Source of the DNA: Dichotomicrobium thermohalophilum
Lineage (GTDB): Bacteria > Pseudomonadota > Alphaproteobacteria > Rhizobiales > Rhodomicrobiaceae
NCBI RefSeq assembly: GCF_003550175.1
Contig: NZ_QXDF01000003.1
Location: 62,001-126,000 of the forward strand
Length of the DNA: 64,000 bases
Direction: 5' to 3'
Part shown: one piece after another, positions 27,962 through 38,636 of the stretch
How the letters are laid out: each line of letters opens with the position of its first letter
How positions within the stretch are numbered: position 1 is the first letter of the stretch
Notes under the pieces: generated by a model
Database searches by the model: none
Told to the model about the DNA's origin: nothing
What the model saw: only the letters and a program-made list of their open reading frames with translations
Position numbers and translations under genes: made by a program

Positions 27962-28098
27962 TCAAATCCAGGGACGCAAATCCGCGATCATGCGTTTTGC
28001 AAACCACCGCACGACGAGCGCCACCCGTGTATCGATGATCCGGGAATCGCCCGCCGCCCGCTGCTTTCTCATTAGGCCGAACGTGTCAGGCCCCCAAG

Positions 28099-29022
28099 CT
28101 AGTGGTCCTGATCCCGGCGCTGCGCCACCATCAAATCGTAAACACGTTTACGTTGAACGTTTAACACATCCGCAACCCATCGAACAGCGTCGCGCGGGGA
28201 CATCGTCCTCGTCGCCTGCTCCAACTGTTGCAAAATCAGCTCATCGCTAACCTCGCCTTGTGTCGTCGGCGGCTCTACGAGGACGACAATCTCACCCTTG
28301 AGGGCCGGTCCTTCGAGTTCCGCGAGAAGCGCCTCGGCCGTTCCACGATAATGCGTTTCGAAGCGCTTGGTGATCTCGCGGACGATCGTAACCTTGCGTT
28401 CGCCGAGCGTATCCGCGATGTCGCGAAGCACCGACATCAAACGGGCCGCGCTTTCATAGAAGATTAGCGTTGCCTCAACTCCGGCCAGTTCACTGAGCCG
28501 TTGCCGGCGCGCTGCCGCCCTCGGCGGCAGGAAGCCTGCGAAGAAAAAGCTGTCGGTTGGGAGCCCACTGACCGTCAGAGCGGCCACGGCCGCAACCGGG
28601 CCCGGCACCGTATGCACTGGCACACCAGCCTCAACCGCGTCTCGCACGAGCTTGTAACCGGGGTCGGAAATCAGCGGCGTGCCGGCATCGGAGATCAGCG
28701 CCACCGCCTCCCCCGCGCGCAGCCATTCGAGCACGTACGGCCGGATACGCTCGGCACTATGCTCCTCATAGACACGCAAGTCCCGGCTGATCCCATAATG
28801 CGAAAGCAGCTTGCGCGCACGCCGGGTGTCCTCGCACAAAAGCCTGTCCGCGCTGGCCAGCGCTGCAAGCGCCCGCAGGCTGATATCGCCGAGATTCCCG
28901 ATGGGCGTGGCGACGATATGCAGCCCGGGCGCCAATCCCTGGTTCAGCAGCGCTTCGAGCTGGCTGTCCGTGCGCCTGGAGATCCGCGCGCCGCGGTTTG
29001 TGCCGTGTTCGTTCTCGCTCAT
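28099..29022 (-). CDS. rsmI: 16S rRNA (cytidine1402-2'-O)-methyltransferase
   Basis: A 307-residue tetrapyrrole-methylase-fold enzyme. Motifs are LHIVATPIGNLGDISLRAL, LLCEDTRRARKLL, SDAGTPLISDPGY, VPGPVAAVAALTVSGLPTD and FFAGFLPPRAAAR. It places the 2'-O-methyl of m4Cm1402 in the ribosomal P site. It is divergent from the PBP-activator lipoprotein gene; yraN lies 137 bases downstream. Confidence 0.96.
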   Translation of the reverse strand: MSENEHGTNRGARISRRTDSQLEALLNQGLAPGLHIVATPIGNLGDISLRALAALASADRLLCEDTRRARKLLSHYGISRDLRVYEEHSAERIRPYVLEWLRAGEAVALISDAGTPLISDPGYKLVRDAVEAGVPVHTVPGPVAAVAALTVSGLPTDSFFFAGFLPPRAAARRQRLSELAGVEATLIFYESAARLMSVLRDIADTLGERKVTIVREITKRFETHYRGTAEALLAELEGPALKGEIVVLVEPPTTQGEVSDELILQQLEQATRTMSPRDAVRWVADVLNVQRKRVYDLMVAQRRDQDH

Positions 29023-29195
29023 GGAACAGCGGTATCACAACCGGATCGCGAAAGGGAACGGCCAGCCGCGCCCGCAGAGCCGTCGCCACAAAGGGGCCAT
29101 AGCTGTCTGCTGACATACGGCGCGAATCACAATCTGACGGTATGCGCCGTTCGCGCGGGCTAAAATCTCAAAACAGCTTATCCGCAAGGGACTTG

Positions 29196-30470
29196 ATGCC
29201 AGCCACTGCCCATCCAAGCCCCGGCCTTGCGCCTCGTCCCGAGGTCAACGCCAAGCCGCTGATTTCAAATCTTGCAAGCCGGTTGTCGACGCTGATGGGC
29301 CTTCTCATTGCGGCGCTGATGTTGACCGGCTGCACTGTCGGCGGGCCGAACTCCATGCCCGGCAGCCAGGTGACCGCGTCGAGCGACACAACCGGATCGC
29401 CCACGCGGAAGCGACCCTCGATCAAGGTGGCAGTCCTGCTGCCGCTCTCGGCCGAAGGGAACACCAAGAAGATTGCCGAGGCGATGAAGCGCGCCGGGGA
29501 ACTGGCGCTGTTCGACTTCAAGAACCCAGAACTCCAGTTGATGACGAAGGACACCCGAGGCACACCGGAGGGCGCGAAAGTCGCCGCGGAACAGGCCGTT
29601 CAGGAAGGCGCGGAACTGATCATCGGCCCGCTTTTTGCCGAGGCGGTGCAGGGTGCGGCACCCGTCGCGCGCAAGGCGGGCGTGCCGGTCATCGCTTTTT
29701 CCAGCAACCGCAAGGTTGCCGGCAATGGTGTCTACCTGCTGAGCTTCCTGGCCGGAAGCGAGGTGCGCCGGATCGTCTCCTACGCCATGACGCAGGGCCA
29801 TCGGCGCTTTGCGGCGCTGATCCCCGAAAACGCCTTCGGCAAGATCATGCAGGAGGCGTTCGAAACGGCTGTGCGCGACACGGGCGGGCAGATCGTGGCG
29901 CTGCAGACCTACAAGCCGGACGCCAACAGCATGCTCAAGCCGGTCGAACAGGTCGCCGCGCTGGCGAAGAAGGGTAGCGAGCAACCGCCCCAGTTCGATG
30001 CGCTGTTCATGCCCGGCAGTTCGGACACGCTGCCCGCGCTGGCCCCGCTTCTACCCTACTTCGAGGTGGACACCGCGTCGATCCAGATCCTCGGCTCAAA
30101 CGGCTGGGACTACACCGGCATCGGCCGCGAGAAGCCGCTACGCGGCGCCTGGTTCCCGGCAGCCGACCCGAGTGGCTGGCAGGACTTCACCAAGCGCTAC
30201 GTCGAGACCTACGGCGACCCGCCGCCACGCCTGGCGAGCCTTGCCTATGACGCGGTGAGCCTCGCGGCCACACTGTCGGAAGGGTCGAAAGGCAACCGCT
30301 ACACCGCCGACCGGCTGACACGGGATAGCGGCTTTTCGGGCGTGGATGGCTTGTTCCGGCTGCGGGACAACGGACTGTCCCAGCGCGGGCTGGCGATCCT
30401 TGAGGTGCAGCGGTTCGGTGCAAACGTGGTCGATCCGGCGCCGCGTACGTTTGCGGGCGCCCAGTTCTAG
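29196..30470 (+). CDS. Penicillin-binding protein activator (LpoA-like) lipoprotein
   Basis: A 424-residue lipoprotein. The signal sequence ends in LTGC with Cys46 as the lipidation site. The mature protein has the type I periplasmic-binding fold of the LpoA C-domain and Leu/Ile/Val-binding relatives: KVAVLLPLSAEGNTKKIAEAMKRAGELAL, IIGPLFAEAV and LASLAYDAVSLA. By analogy with LpoA it may activate a class A penicillin-binding protein from the outer membrane; the N-terminal TPR domain of enterobacterial LpoA is absent. ATG 29196 is favoured over 29142 because AAGGGA precedes it by 4 bases. The stop overlaps convergent hemW by 4 bases. Confidence 0.87.
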   Translation: MPATAHPSPGLAPRPEVNAKPLISNLASRLSTLMGLLIAALMLTGCTVGGPNSMPGSQVTASSDTTGSPTRKRPSIKVAVLLPLSAEGNTKKIAEAMKRAGELALFDFKNPELQLMTKDTRGTPEGAKVAAEQAVQEGAELIIGPLFAEAVQGAAPVARKAGVPVIAFSSNRKVAGNGVYLLSFLAGSEVRRIVSYAMTQGHRRFAALIPENAFGKIMQEAFETAVRDTGGQIVALQTYKPDANSMLKPVEQVAALAKKGSEQPPQFDALFMPGSSDTLPALAPLLPYFEVDTASIQILGSNGWDYTGIGREKPLRGAWFPAADPSGWQDFTKRYVETYGDPPPRLASLAYDAVSLAATLSEGSKGNRYTADRLTRDSGFSGVDGLFRLRDNGLSQRGLAILEVQRFGANVVDPAPRTFAGAQF

Positions 30471-31672
30471 CCGGTCGCAGCGGCCGGTGCGCTTTCCACC
30501 GGGTTCAGCGCGTCGGCAAGCTTGAGCGCGATCTGGTTCAGCAGCAGCCGGCCGTCATCCGTGACGCGAACGCGCTCATCCACAACAGCGATCAGGCCGA
30601 GTGCGCGCAAGTCCTCCAACGTCGTCGGCGCGATATCGTGCCCGCTAAGCCCGCGCAGCCGCGCACGGGAGACACCGTCGGCCAACCGCAGCCCCATCAG
30701 GAGCATCTCCTCAGCCTGCTCCAGCGAGGCGAGCGTGGTCTGCGTCTCGATACCGTGGCCGTCCCCTTCGACCTGTTCCAGCCATGCAGCCGGGTCGCGG
30801 ACCGTCTCCGTCGCCAAGCGCGCGCCATCCGCCAAAGCGATCCGGCCATGCGCGCCCGGTCCAACGCCGACGTAATCACCGTAGCGCCAATAGATCAGAT
30901 TGTGCCGGCTTTCCTCGCCCGGCGCGGCGTGGTTCGAGACCTCATAAGACGCAAGTCCGGCCTCGGCGCAAAGCTCCTGCGTCGCTTTGAACAGCGCGGT
31001 CGCGGTGTCGTCGGGTGGCGTGTCGAGCTTGCCCGCCGCGTGCAGGCGATAAAAAGCGGTGCCCGGCTCGATCGTGAGTTGGTAGGCTGACAGGTGCCGG
31101 ACGCCGAGCGCGAGCGCCTCGCGCAGTTCATCGCGCCAGGCCTCGACGGCATGGCCCGGCCGCGCGTAGATCAGGTCGATCGAGACGCGCTCGAAATGAG
31201 CATGCGCGACGTCCACAGCGTTGCGCGCCTGACCCGCGGAATGCAGCCGTCCAAGAAATTGCAGCGCGTCATCGCGCAGCGACTGCACGCCAAGCGAAAC
31301 GCGATTGACGCCAGCCGCGCGGTAGCCGGCGAAGCGCGCGGCCTCCACGCTCGACGGATTGGCTTCCAGCGTGACCTCGGCATCCGACGCGAGGGGCCAG
31401 AGCGCGGCGATCGCGTCGATCACTGAGGCAACCGTGTCGGGCTGCATGAGCGACGGCGTGCCGCCGCCGAAAAAGATCGTGTCGACTCGACGCCCCGGCG
31501 TCAGCGCCGCGTGATGCTCCAACTCGCGGATGACCGCCTTGGCATAGCGCTGCTCGTTCACCGCGCCGCGCGGCACATGCGAGTTGAAATCGCAATACGG
31601 GCACTTGGCCGCGCAGTACGGCCAGTGAACGTAAACACCGAAACCGGCGTCAGAGGGCTGGTCCATGCTCAT
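30467..31672 (-). CDS. hemW: Radical SAM heme chaperone HemW
   Basis: A 401-residue radical SAM protein. The cluster motif is CAAKCPYC (Cys20, Cys24, Cys27), followed by [10 protein letters not shown] and the HemW C-terminal domain ([16 protein letters not shown]). It resembles coproporphyrinogen dehydrogenase HemN, but HemW lacks HemN's extra N-terminal cysteine motif, as here, and is thought to deliver heme to respiratory enzymes. The start overlaps the rdgB stop by 4 bases, so both are translated from one message. A second ATG two codons later is possible. Confidence 0.93.
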   Translation of the reverse strand: MSMDQPSDAGFGVYVHWPYCAAKCPYCDFNSHVPRGAVNEQRYAKAVIRELEHHAALTPGRRVDTIFFGGGTPSLMQPDTVASVIDAIAALWPLASDAEVTLEANPSSVEAARFAGYRAAGVNRVSLGVQSLRDDALQFLGRLHSAGQARNAVDVAHAHFERVSIDLIYARPGHAVEAWRDELREALALGVRHLSAYQLTIEPGTAFYRLHAAGKLDTPPDDTATALFKATQELCAEAGLASYEVSNHAAPGEESRHNLIYWRYGDYVGVGPGAHGRIALADGARLATETVRDPAAWLEQVEGDGHGIETQTTLASLEQAEEMLLMGLRLADGVSRARLRGLSGHDIAPTTLEDLRALGLIAVVDERVRVTDDGRLLLNQIALKLADALNPVESAPAAATG

Positions 31673-32295
31673 AGCGTTGTTTCCGTGCGGCGCAGATGCG
31701 CCACCAGCTTCGCGAATGCCGCCGCGCGATGGGAAATCCGGTGCTTTTCCGCCGGGTCCATCTCGCCGAAGGTGATGTCATAACCGTCGGGCACAAAGAT
31801 CGGGTCGTAGCCAAAGCCGCGATCGCCGCGCGGCGGCCAGACCAGATGCCCGAAAACCCGGCCGATGAAGATATGATAGCAGTCGTCCGTGCCCGCCAGA
31901 GCAAGCGCGCAGGCGAAATTGGCGCGGCGGTCTTGCAGCGTTTTCGCGCCAGCTTGTTGCAGTTCGCGCTCGACGCGCTCCATGGCCACGCCGAAGTCCT
32001 TCTCCGGTCCGGCCCAGCGCGCCGCATAAATTCCCGGCGCCCCGCCCAGCGCGTCGACCTCAAGCCCGGAGTCGTCGGCAAGCGCCGGCAATCCCGTCGC
32101 GGTCATGCAGGCTTCCGCCTTGATGAGTGCGTTCTGCGCGAATGTGTGGCCGGTCTCCTCCGGCTCCGGTGCGCCGGCCTCGCCTGCGGAGATGATGTCG
32201 AAGCCAAGCGGGGCGAGCAAATCGCGGATTTCGCGCACCTTGCCGGGGTTGTGGCTGGCGATGACCAGCTTTCGGCTCGCAGGCGCCTCCGCCAT
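31669..32295 (-). CDS. rdgB: dITP/XTP pyrophosphatase (non-canonical purine NTPase)
   Basis: A 208-residue Ham1/RdgB enzyme that hydrolyses dITP, ITP and XTP to monophosphates, keeping deaminated purines out of DNA. Seen motifs are [34 protein letters not shown] and ISHRAAAF. It shares its first base with the rph stop codon (32295) and overlaps hemW by 4 bases, so rph-rdgB-hemW is a tight operon. Confidence 0.96.
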   Translation of the reverse strand: MAEAPASRKLVIASHNPGKVREIRDLLAPLGFDIISAGEAGAPEPEETGHTFAQNALIKAEACMTATGLPALADDSGLEVDALGGAPGIYAARWAGPEKDFGVAMERVERELQQAGAKTLQDRRANFACALALAGTDDCYHIFIGRVFGHLVWPPRGDRGFGYDPIFVPDGYDITFGEMDPAEKHRISHRAAAFAKLVAHLRRTETTL

Positions 32296-33008
32296 CAGGC
32301 CACCGCCATTTTCTGCAGCTCAGTCAGCTCGGCGATGCCTTTCTTCGCAAGGCTCATCAGCTTGGCGAAGTCATCCTCGCTGAAGGCGCTGGTCTCGGCC
32401 GTGCACTGGATTTCGACGATCCCGCCCGCGCCGGTCATGACGAAATTGGCGTCGGCGTCGGCCTCGGAATCTTCTTCATAGTCCAGATCAAGGACGGCCT
32501 CGCCGCCATACAGCCCGCAGGACACCGCCGCCACCTGGTCGCTCAGCGGGCTGGCATTCACCATGTCGCGCGCCTGCATCCAGTCAACGGCGTCCTTGAG
32601 CGCCACCCAGGCGCCGGTGATCGCCGCGGTGCGGGTGCCGCCATCGGCCTGCAGCACATCGCAATCCACGAGGATTTGGCGCTCGCCAAGCAGTTGAAGG
32701 TCCATCACCGCACGAAGCGACCGGCCAATGAGCCGCTGGATTTCCTGCGTGCGTCCGGACTGGCGGCCACTCGCGGCTTCGCGGCGCGTCCGCTCGGTTG
32801 TGGCGCGCGGCAGCATTCCATATTCCGCAGTGACCCAGCCCTTGCCCTGACCCTTCAGCCAGGGCGGCGTGCGCTCCTCGATGGTTGCGGTGCACAGCAC
32901 ATGCGTGTGCCCGAACTTAACCAGGCACGATCCTTCGGCATGGCGCGACACCGCGCGCTCGAAACTCACCCGCCGCAACGCATCGGCTTCACGCCCGGAC
33001 GGCCTCAT
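32295..33008 (-). CDS. rph: Ribonuclease PH
   Basis: A 237-residue phosphorolytic exoribonuclease that trims tRNA 3' ends. It has the RNase PH pattern [48 protein letters not shown] and [18 protein letters not shown]. Start ATG 33008 is followed at once by the usual MRPSGREAD. It is divergent from hrcA, as in many alphaproteobacteria, across about 275 bases that contain the hrcA promoter. Confidence 0.97.
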   Translation of the reverse strand: MRPSGREADALRRVSFERAVSRHAEGSCLVKFGHTHVLCTATIEERTPPWLKGQGKGWVTAEYGMLPRATTERTRREAASGRQSGRTQEIQRLIGRSLRAVMDLQLLGERQILVDCDVLQADGGTRTAAITGAWVALKDAVDWMQARDMVNASPLSDQVAAVSCGLYGGEAVLDLDYEEDSEADADANFVMTGAGGIVEIQCTAETSAFSEDDFAKLMSLAKKGIAELTELQKMAVA

Positions 33009-33184
33009 CGGTTAGCCCCCGTTTGATCCGTCATGTCGACCTCTTGCTGCTCGCTCGTCTTCGGGAATGGCGCGCACCCTAGCCGATCGCCGCGGCGGCG
33101 CAAACCGCTTTTGTGCGCGATCAAAACGCGAAAAACACCCGGTCTGGCAGGCGCCTGACATGCGGGGCTAGCGCCCGGGCCGAA

Positions 33185-33213
33185 TTGACGCTTTCACGGA
33201 CCACGCCTATGTT
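33185..33213 (+). promoter_or_regulatory. Promoter of hrcA-grpE, vegetative or heat-shock type
   Basis: TTGACG (33185-33190), a 17-base spacer and TATGTT (33208-33213) form a near-ideal sigma70 promoter. The -10 context CCTATGT also fits the CYTATNT element of alphaproteobacterial RpoH promoters. I saw no CIRCE operator (TTAGCACTC-N9-GAGTGCTAA) near it. Confidence 0.68.
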
Positions 33214-33237
33214 AAGGCCACTGTCAGGGGTTTTCTG

Positions 33238-33267
33238 CAGCAAGTAAACGAGGTGCTGGTTTTTTTT
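33238..33267 (+). other. Short hairpin and T8 tract in the hrcA leader
   Basis: CAGCA (33238-33242) can pair with TGCTG (33254-33258), followed by G and eight T (33260-33267). It lies between the promoter and the hrcA start. The stem is only 5 bp, so termination or attenuation is uncertain. Confidence 0.35.
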
Positions 33268-33283
33268 CCTTTCGGTGAAACAG

Positions 33284-34345
33284 ATGACCGAACCTCTGGG
33301 CGGCTTGAAAGAGCTCAACGAGCGCTCGCGCGAGATTTTCAGACAAATCGTCGAAACGTACCTTGAGACGGGCGCGCCCGTTGGCTCCCGCAACCTGAGC
33401 CGGCAACTGCCAATGACGCTGTCGCCGGCTTCGGTGCGCAACGTCATGGCGGACCTGGAGGCGATGGGCCTGATATACGCGCCGCATGCCAGCGCGGGCC
33501 GCATGCCGACGCATGCGGGGCTGCGCATGTTCGTCGACTGCCTGCTGGAGATCGGCGATCTCAGCACGCGCGAGCGCGAGCAGATCCAGCGCCAGATGAC
33601 CGCCGAGTACACCCGCCAGGGCGTCGACGAAGTCCTGTCCGAGGCCAGCGGAATGCTCTCCGGCCTGTCGCGATGCGCGGGCCTCGTGGTCGCGGAAAAG
33701 CAGATCAACCGCATCAAGCACATCGAATTCGTCAATCTGGACAACGGGCGCGCGCTGCTGGTTCTGGTGGGCGAGGACGGCGCGGTCGAAAACCGCGTCG
33801 TGAATCTGCCGGAAGGGCTGCCGCCCTCCGCGCTGATCGAGGCCGGCAACTATCTCAACGCGCGCATTCGCGGGCTGACGCTGCACGAAGCCAAGGAGCG
33901 CATCAATCAGGAGCTCAAAGAAAAGCGCGACCTGCTCGACGAGCTGACCAAGGGGCTGATTGAGGCAGGCCTGGCGGAATGGTCCGGCGGACGCGAGGAG
34001 ACCAAGAGCCTGATCGTGCGCGGCCGCGCGCATCTGCTTGAGGACCTAAAGGCGATCGAGGAGCTGGAGCGCATCCGGCTGCTGTTTGAGGACCTTGAGT
34101 CCAAGAAGGAACTGGTCCGGCTGCTGGACCTGGCCGACGAGGCCGAGGGCGTGCGCATCTTCATCGGCTCCGAGAATCAGCTCTTTTCGCTGTCCGGCTC
34201 TTCGGTGATCGTCGCGCCGTTCCGCGACAATGACAGGAACATTGTCGGCGTGCTCGGCGTTATCGGGCCGACGCGACTGAATTATGCGCGGGTCATTCCG
34301 GTGGTGGACTACACCGCCAAACTTGTCGGACGACTGTTGACTTGA
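33284..34345 (+). CDS. hrcA: Heat-inducible transcription repressor HrcA
   Basis: A 353-residue repressor. The N-terminal winged helix ([43 protein letters not shown]) is followed by the HrcA central and C-terminal domain, with [17 protein letters not shown] near the end. HrcA normally binds CIRCE operators and controls groESL; no such operator is seen in this window, so its targets are probably elsewhere. ATG 33284 is preferred over GTG 33275. grpE follows 85 bases downstream and is likely co-transcribed. Confidence 0.96.
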   Translation: MTEPLGGLKELNERSREIFRQIVETYLETGAPVGSRNLSRQLPMTLSPASVRNVMADLEAMGLIYAPHASAGRMPTHAGLRMFVDCLLEIGDLSTREREQIQRQMTAEYTRQGVDEVLSEASGMLSGLSRCAGLVVAEKQINRIKHIEFVNLDNGRALLVLVGEDGAVENRVVNLPEGLPPSALIEAGNYLNARIRGLTLHEAKERINQELKEKRDLLDELTKGLIEAGLAEWSGGREETKSLIVRGRAHLLEDLKAIEELERIRLLFEDLESKKELVRLLDLADEAEGVRIFIGSENQLFSLSGSSVIVAPFRDNDRNIVGVLGVIGPTRLNYARVIPVVDYTAKLVGRLLT

Positions 34346-34430
34346 ACGCCGCGACCGGCCGAAAGAAGTCGCAAACATGCGATCGGCCGGCGCTGACGAA
34401 CCGACCATTTCCACGAGAGATCCGAAAGCG

Positions 34431-35342
34431 ATGAGCAACGAGAAGAAATCAGACACGACGGCGGAAACCGAGAAGGCGCGCCAAAACGACGATCCTTTCG
34501 CGCGCGACGACGCGGAAACGAAAGCCGAAGGCGCAGCCGCTTCGGGTGATGATCGAGCCAAGACCAACGAGGCCGGGGCGCAGGAAGGCGCTGGCGAAGC
34601 CGCAGCGGCGGAGGCTGCCAGCAAGGCCGGCACGCCGGAAGACCGCATCAAGGAACTGGAAGAACGCCTGAAGCGCGCCGTGGCCGAACAGGAGAACCTG
34701 CGCAAGCGCATGGAGCGCGAAAAGGCGGACACCGCGAAATATGCCATCGCCAACTTCGCCCGTGAGGTGCTCGGAATCGCCGACAACATTCAGCGTGCCA
34801 TCGACGCCGTGCCAAAGGACGCCGCGGCGAACGACCAGGCGCTCAAGACCTTCCTCGAAGGCATCGAGGTGACGGAACGCGAGTTGCACAAGGCCATGGA
34901 GCGGCATGGGATCGCCAAGCTGAACCCGGAAGGCGAGAAGTTCGATCCGAACTTTCACCAGGCGATGTTCGAGATCCCCACCGCCGACATGCCGAGCGGT
35001 ATGGTGATGCAGGTGGTTCAGCCGGGCTATCTGCTTGAGGACCGCGTGCTGCGTCCCGCGCTTGTCGGCGTGTCGAAGGCCGCGCCCGCCACGTCGGGCG
35101 GTCAGGACAGGCCGAACGACCAGCCTCAGAGCACCGGCGACAATCCGGCCTCGGAACAGCGCGCGGAGCAGACCCAGACCGGCAGCGCCAGTGCGTCCGC
35201 TGAGGACAACACCGAGAGCGACACCTCCAAGACCGACAGCGCATCAGCGCAACCGCGCGGCTCATCACGCCTCAACGAGCCGGTCATCAACGCCGAAACG
35301 GAAGAGAGCTACGGAGCCGACTCGGCGAGCCGGAAGGCATAA
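34431..35342 (+). CDS. grpE: Nucleotide exchange factor GrpE with an unusually long C-terminal tail
   Basis: A 303-residue co-chaperone that releases ADP from DnaK. An acidic, Ala-rich N-terminus (1-68) leads to the long dimerising coiled coil (69-130) and the beta domain with NPEGEKFDPNFHQAMFEIP and VVQPGYLLEDRVLRPALVGVSK (to about 217). The family normally ends there. This protein goes on for about 85 residues rich in S, T, Q, E and D. ATG 34431 is used in preference to 34377, which gives a poor N-terminus. The ribosome site is weak. Confidence 0.94.
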   Translation: MSNEKKSDTTAETEKARQNDDPFARDDAETKAEGAAASGDDRAKTNEAGAQEGAGEAAAAEAASKAGTPEDRIKELEERLKRAVAEQENLRKRMEREKADTAKYAIANFAREVLGIADNIQRAIDAVPKDAAANDQALKTFLEGIEVTERELHKAMERHGIAKLNPEGEKFDPNFHQAMFEIPTADMPSGMVMQVVQPGYLLEDRVLRPALVGVSKAAPATSGGQDRPNDQPQSTGDNPASEQRAEQTQTGSASASAEDNTESDTSKTDSASAQPRGSSRLNEPVINAETEESYGADSASRKA

Positions 35343-35392
35343 CGCCACCAGTGGGCCTGGCCACCCGCGAGCGGGTTTGGACGCAGCTTCTT

Positions 35393-35464
35393 GTCATCAC
35401 GGGGCCCAGCCCCGGCGATGCGAGTCCTATTGGGTGTCACGGAACCGAGCCCCGTAATGGCGAC
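35393..35464. repeat. Two related palindromic elements between convergent grpE and alkB
   Basis: GTCATCACGGGGC...GCCCCGGCGATG (35393-35420) and, on the other strand, GTCGCCATTACGGGGCTC...CGTGAC (35464-35436) look like one element in opposite orientations. A small hairpin ACCCGC-GA-GCGGGT lies at 35363-35376. The gap of 136 bases holds no gene. They may end both convergent transcripts. Confidence 0.55.
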
Positions 35465-35478
35465 GAAATTCCCATTCC

Positions 35479-36093
35479 CTAGATATCCGGCTTGTGCACG
35501 CGCCGCATGGTGATGTTGATGCGCCCGCCCTCGGGCAGCAGGTCGCTCGATCCGGGGACAATGCGGTCGATGCCGTGGTAGGCGAGCCGCGATTCGCCAC
35601 GCATCACCAGCACATCCCCGGACGCCAGCTCATAACGCTGCGTCGGCGCCTTGCGCGTTTTCCCGCCGACGCGGAACAGTCCGGTATCGCCAAGCGACAC
35701 CGATACGATCGGCGCGGAGAAGTCTTCCTCGTCCCGGTCCTGGTGCAGCCCCATCTTCGCGCCCTGCCCATAGTAGTTGATGAGGCACGCTTCCGGCGGC
35801 GCTCCGCCGCCGACATCTTCCCAGATGTCCAGCAACATCTGCGGGATAGGCGGCCACGGCTTGCCCGTCTCGGGATGCACCGGCTCATAGCGATAGCCAC
35901 CTTGCTTGTCCGCCAGCCATCCCAGCGGGCCGCAATTCGTCATCCGCACCGAAAACTGCCGGCCCGTACGTGGCATCCGCGGCACAAAAAGTGGCGCTTC
36001 GGCCACAACCGCTTGGATCGCCTGCAGCAGACGTGCTTGCGCGGCGGCGTCGAGGTACCCAACTCTGTGATCGATGGGCAAAGCCGTACTCAT
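35479..36093 (-). CDS. alkB: Alpha-ketoglutarate-dependent DNA repair dioxygenase AlkB
   Basis: A 204-residue Fe(II)/2-oxoglutarate oxygenase that reverses 1-methyladenine and 3-methylcytosine damage. The iron triad is HQD (His117, Asp119) with His173, and the 2-oxoglutarate motif RINITMR has Arg191 and Arg197. NYYGQGAKMGLHQDRDE is the family signature. It is convergent with grpE and divergent from dnaK, splitting the heat-shock block. Confidence 0.95.
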   Translation of the reverse strand: MSTALPIDHRVGYLDAAAQARLLQAIQAVVAEAPLFVPRMPRTGRQFSVRMTNCGPLGWLADKQGGYRYEPVHPETGKPWPPIPQMLLDIWEDVGGGAPPEACLINYYGQGAKMGLHQDRDEEDFSAPIVSVSLGDTGLFRVGGKTRKAPTQRYELASGDVLVMRGESRLAYHGIDRIVPGSSDLLPEGGRINITMRRVHKPDI

Positions 36094-36145
36094 CGGTCGT
36101 CACAAACTTCTCGACATTGAAGATTTAACTGGCGGCCGCGGAGTA

Positions 36146-36170
36146 TTGTCCCCAGGAACGCCCGGGACAA
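36146..36170. promoter_or_regulatory. Inverted repeat in the alkB-dnaK divergent region
   Basis: TTGTCCC (36146-36152) and GGGACAA (36164-36170) form a perfect 7-bp inverted repeat with an 11-base gap, midway between the divergent starts. It could bind a dimeric regulator or form a hairpin. No known operator consensus was recognised. Confidence 0.35.
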
Positions 36171-36184
36171 CAAAATCAGGCGGC

Positions 36185-36213
36185 TTGCAGCACAGTTTGG
36201 CCCGGCATATATA
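36185..36213 (+). promoter_or_regulatory. Promoter candidate for dnaK
   Basis: TTGCAG (preceded by C, giving the CTTG of heat-shock promoters) and TATATA are separated by 17 bases. A start near 36220 would give a leader of about 150 bases to dnaK. Confidence 0.5.
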
Positions 36214-36369
36214 ACGCGGCAAAGTCGGGCGCTGTGGAATCGTATTGGGTGACGCCGGGGTCGGCTGATGCAGCGGCTTCGGCGTCGAGTCGGGTGCCAC
36301 CAAACTTCCGCAATGGAGTATGGGCCCGGCGATTCGCTGGATCTCAGAGAACGATAAGGGTTGATGAGC

Positions 36370-38292
<1,923 letters not shown>

Positions 38293-38636
38293 CGCCTGAA
38301 GAACAGCGGCGCGGCCATCGGTCGCGCCGCTTTCGCGTTCTGACTAATCACGACGGGGCCGCTGAGCCGCCATGACGTCCAAACGGGCCACGATCTGTTC
38401 AGACGCGTTTGTTGGCTCCGGCAGCGGCGCGCGCTCAACTGGAAATACGCAACGTCACTTGACGGCGCGCTATCGCTGCGATGGCTCGTTGTTGATGCAG
38501 CAGACAGGCCGGCACCTCGGTGATCGACCTGCACGGGGGACACGGTTATCGTTCACAGGAGCGGACCAAGCTGAAGGTCAGCTTCCATAGCCCCTGCGCG
38601 GACGACGAAACGAGTTGACGAAAAGAGTGCGTCTTT
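38293..38636 (+). other. dnaK-dnaJ intergenic region
   Basis: This 344-base gap has no supported gene. It holds the hairpin after dnaK (38306-38330) and a perfect 7-bp inverted repeat AAGCTGA-AGG-TCAGCTT at 38568-38584, about 50 bases before dnaJ. I found no convincing promoter for dnaJ. Confidence 0.6.
38306..38340 (+). terminator. Hairpin after dnaK, probable partial terminator
   Basis: Arms GCGGCGCGGCC (38306-38316) and GGTCGCGCCGC (38320-38330) pair over 11 bp with one G-T wobble and a 3-base loop. Only TTT and then TTC follow, so it may stop or stabilise the dnaK message while allowing some read-through to dnaJ. Confidence 0.6.
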
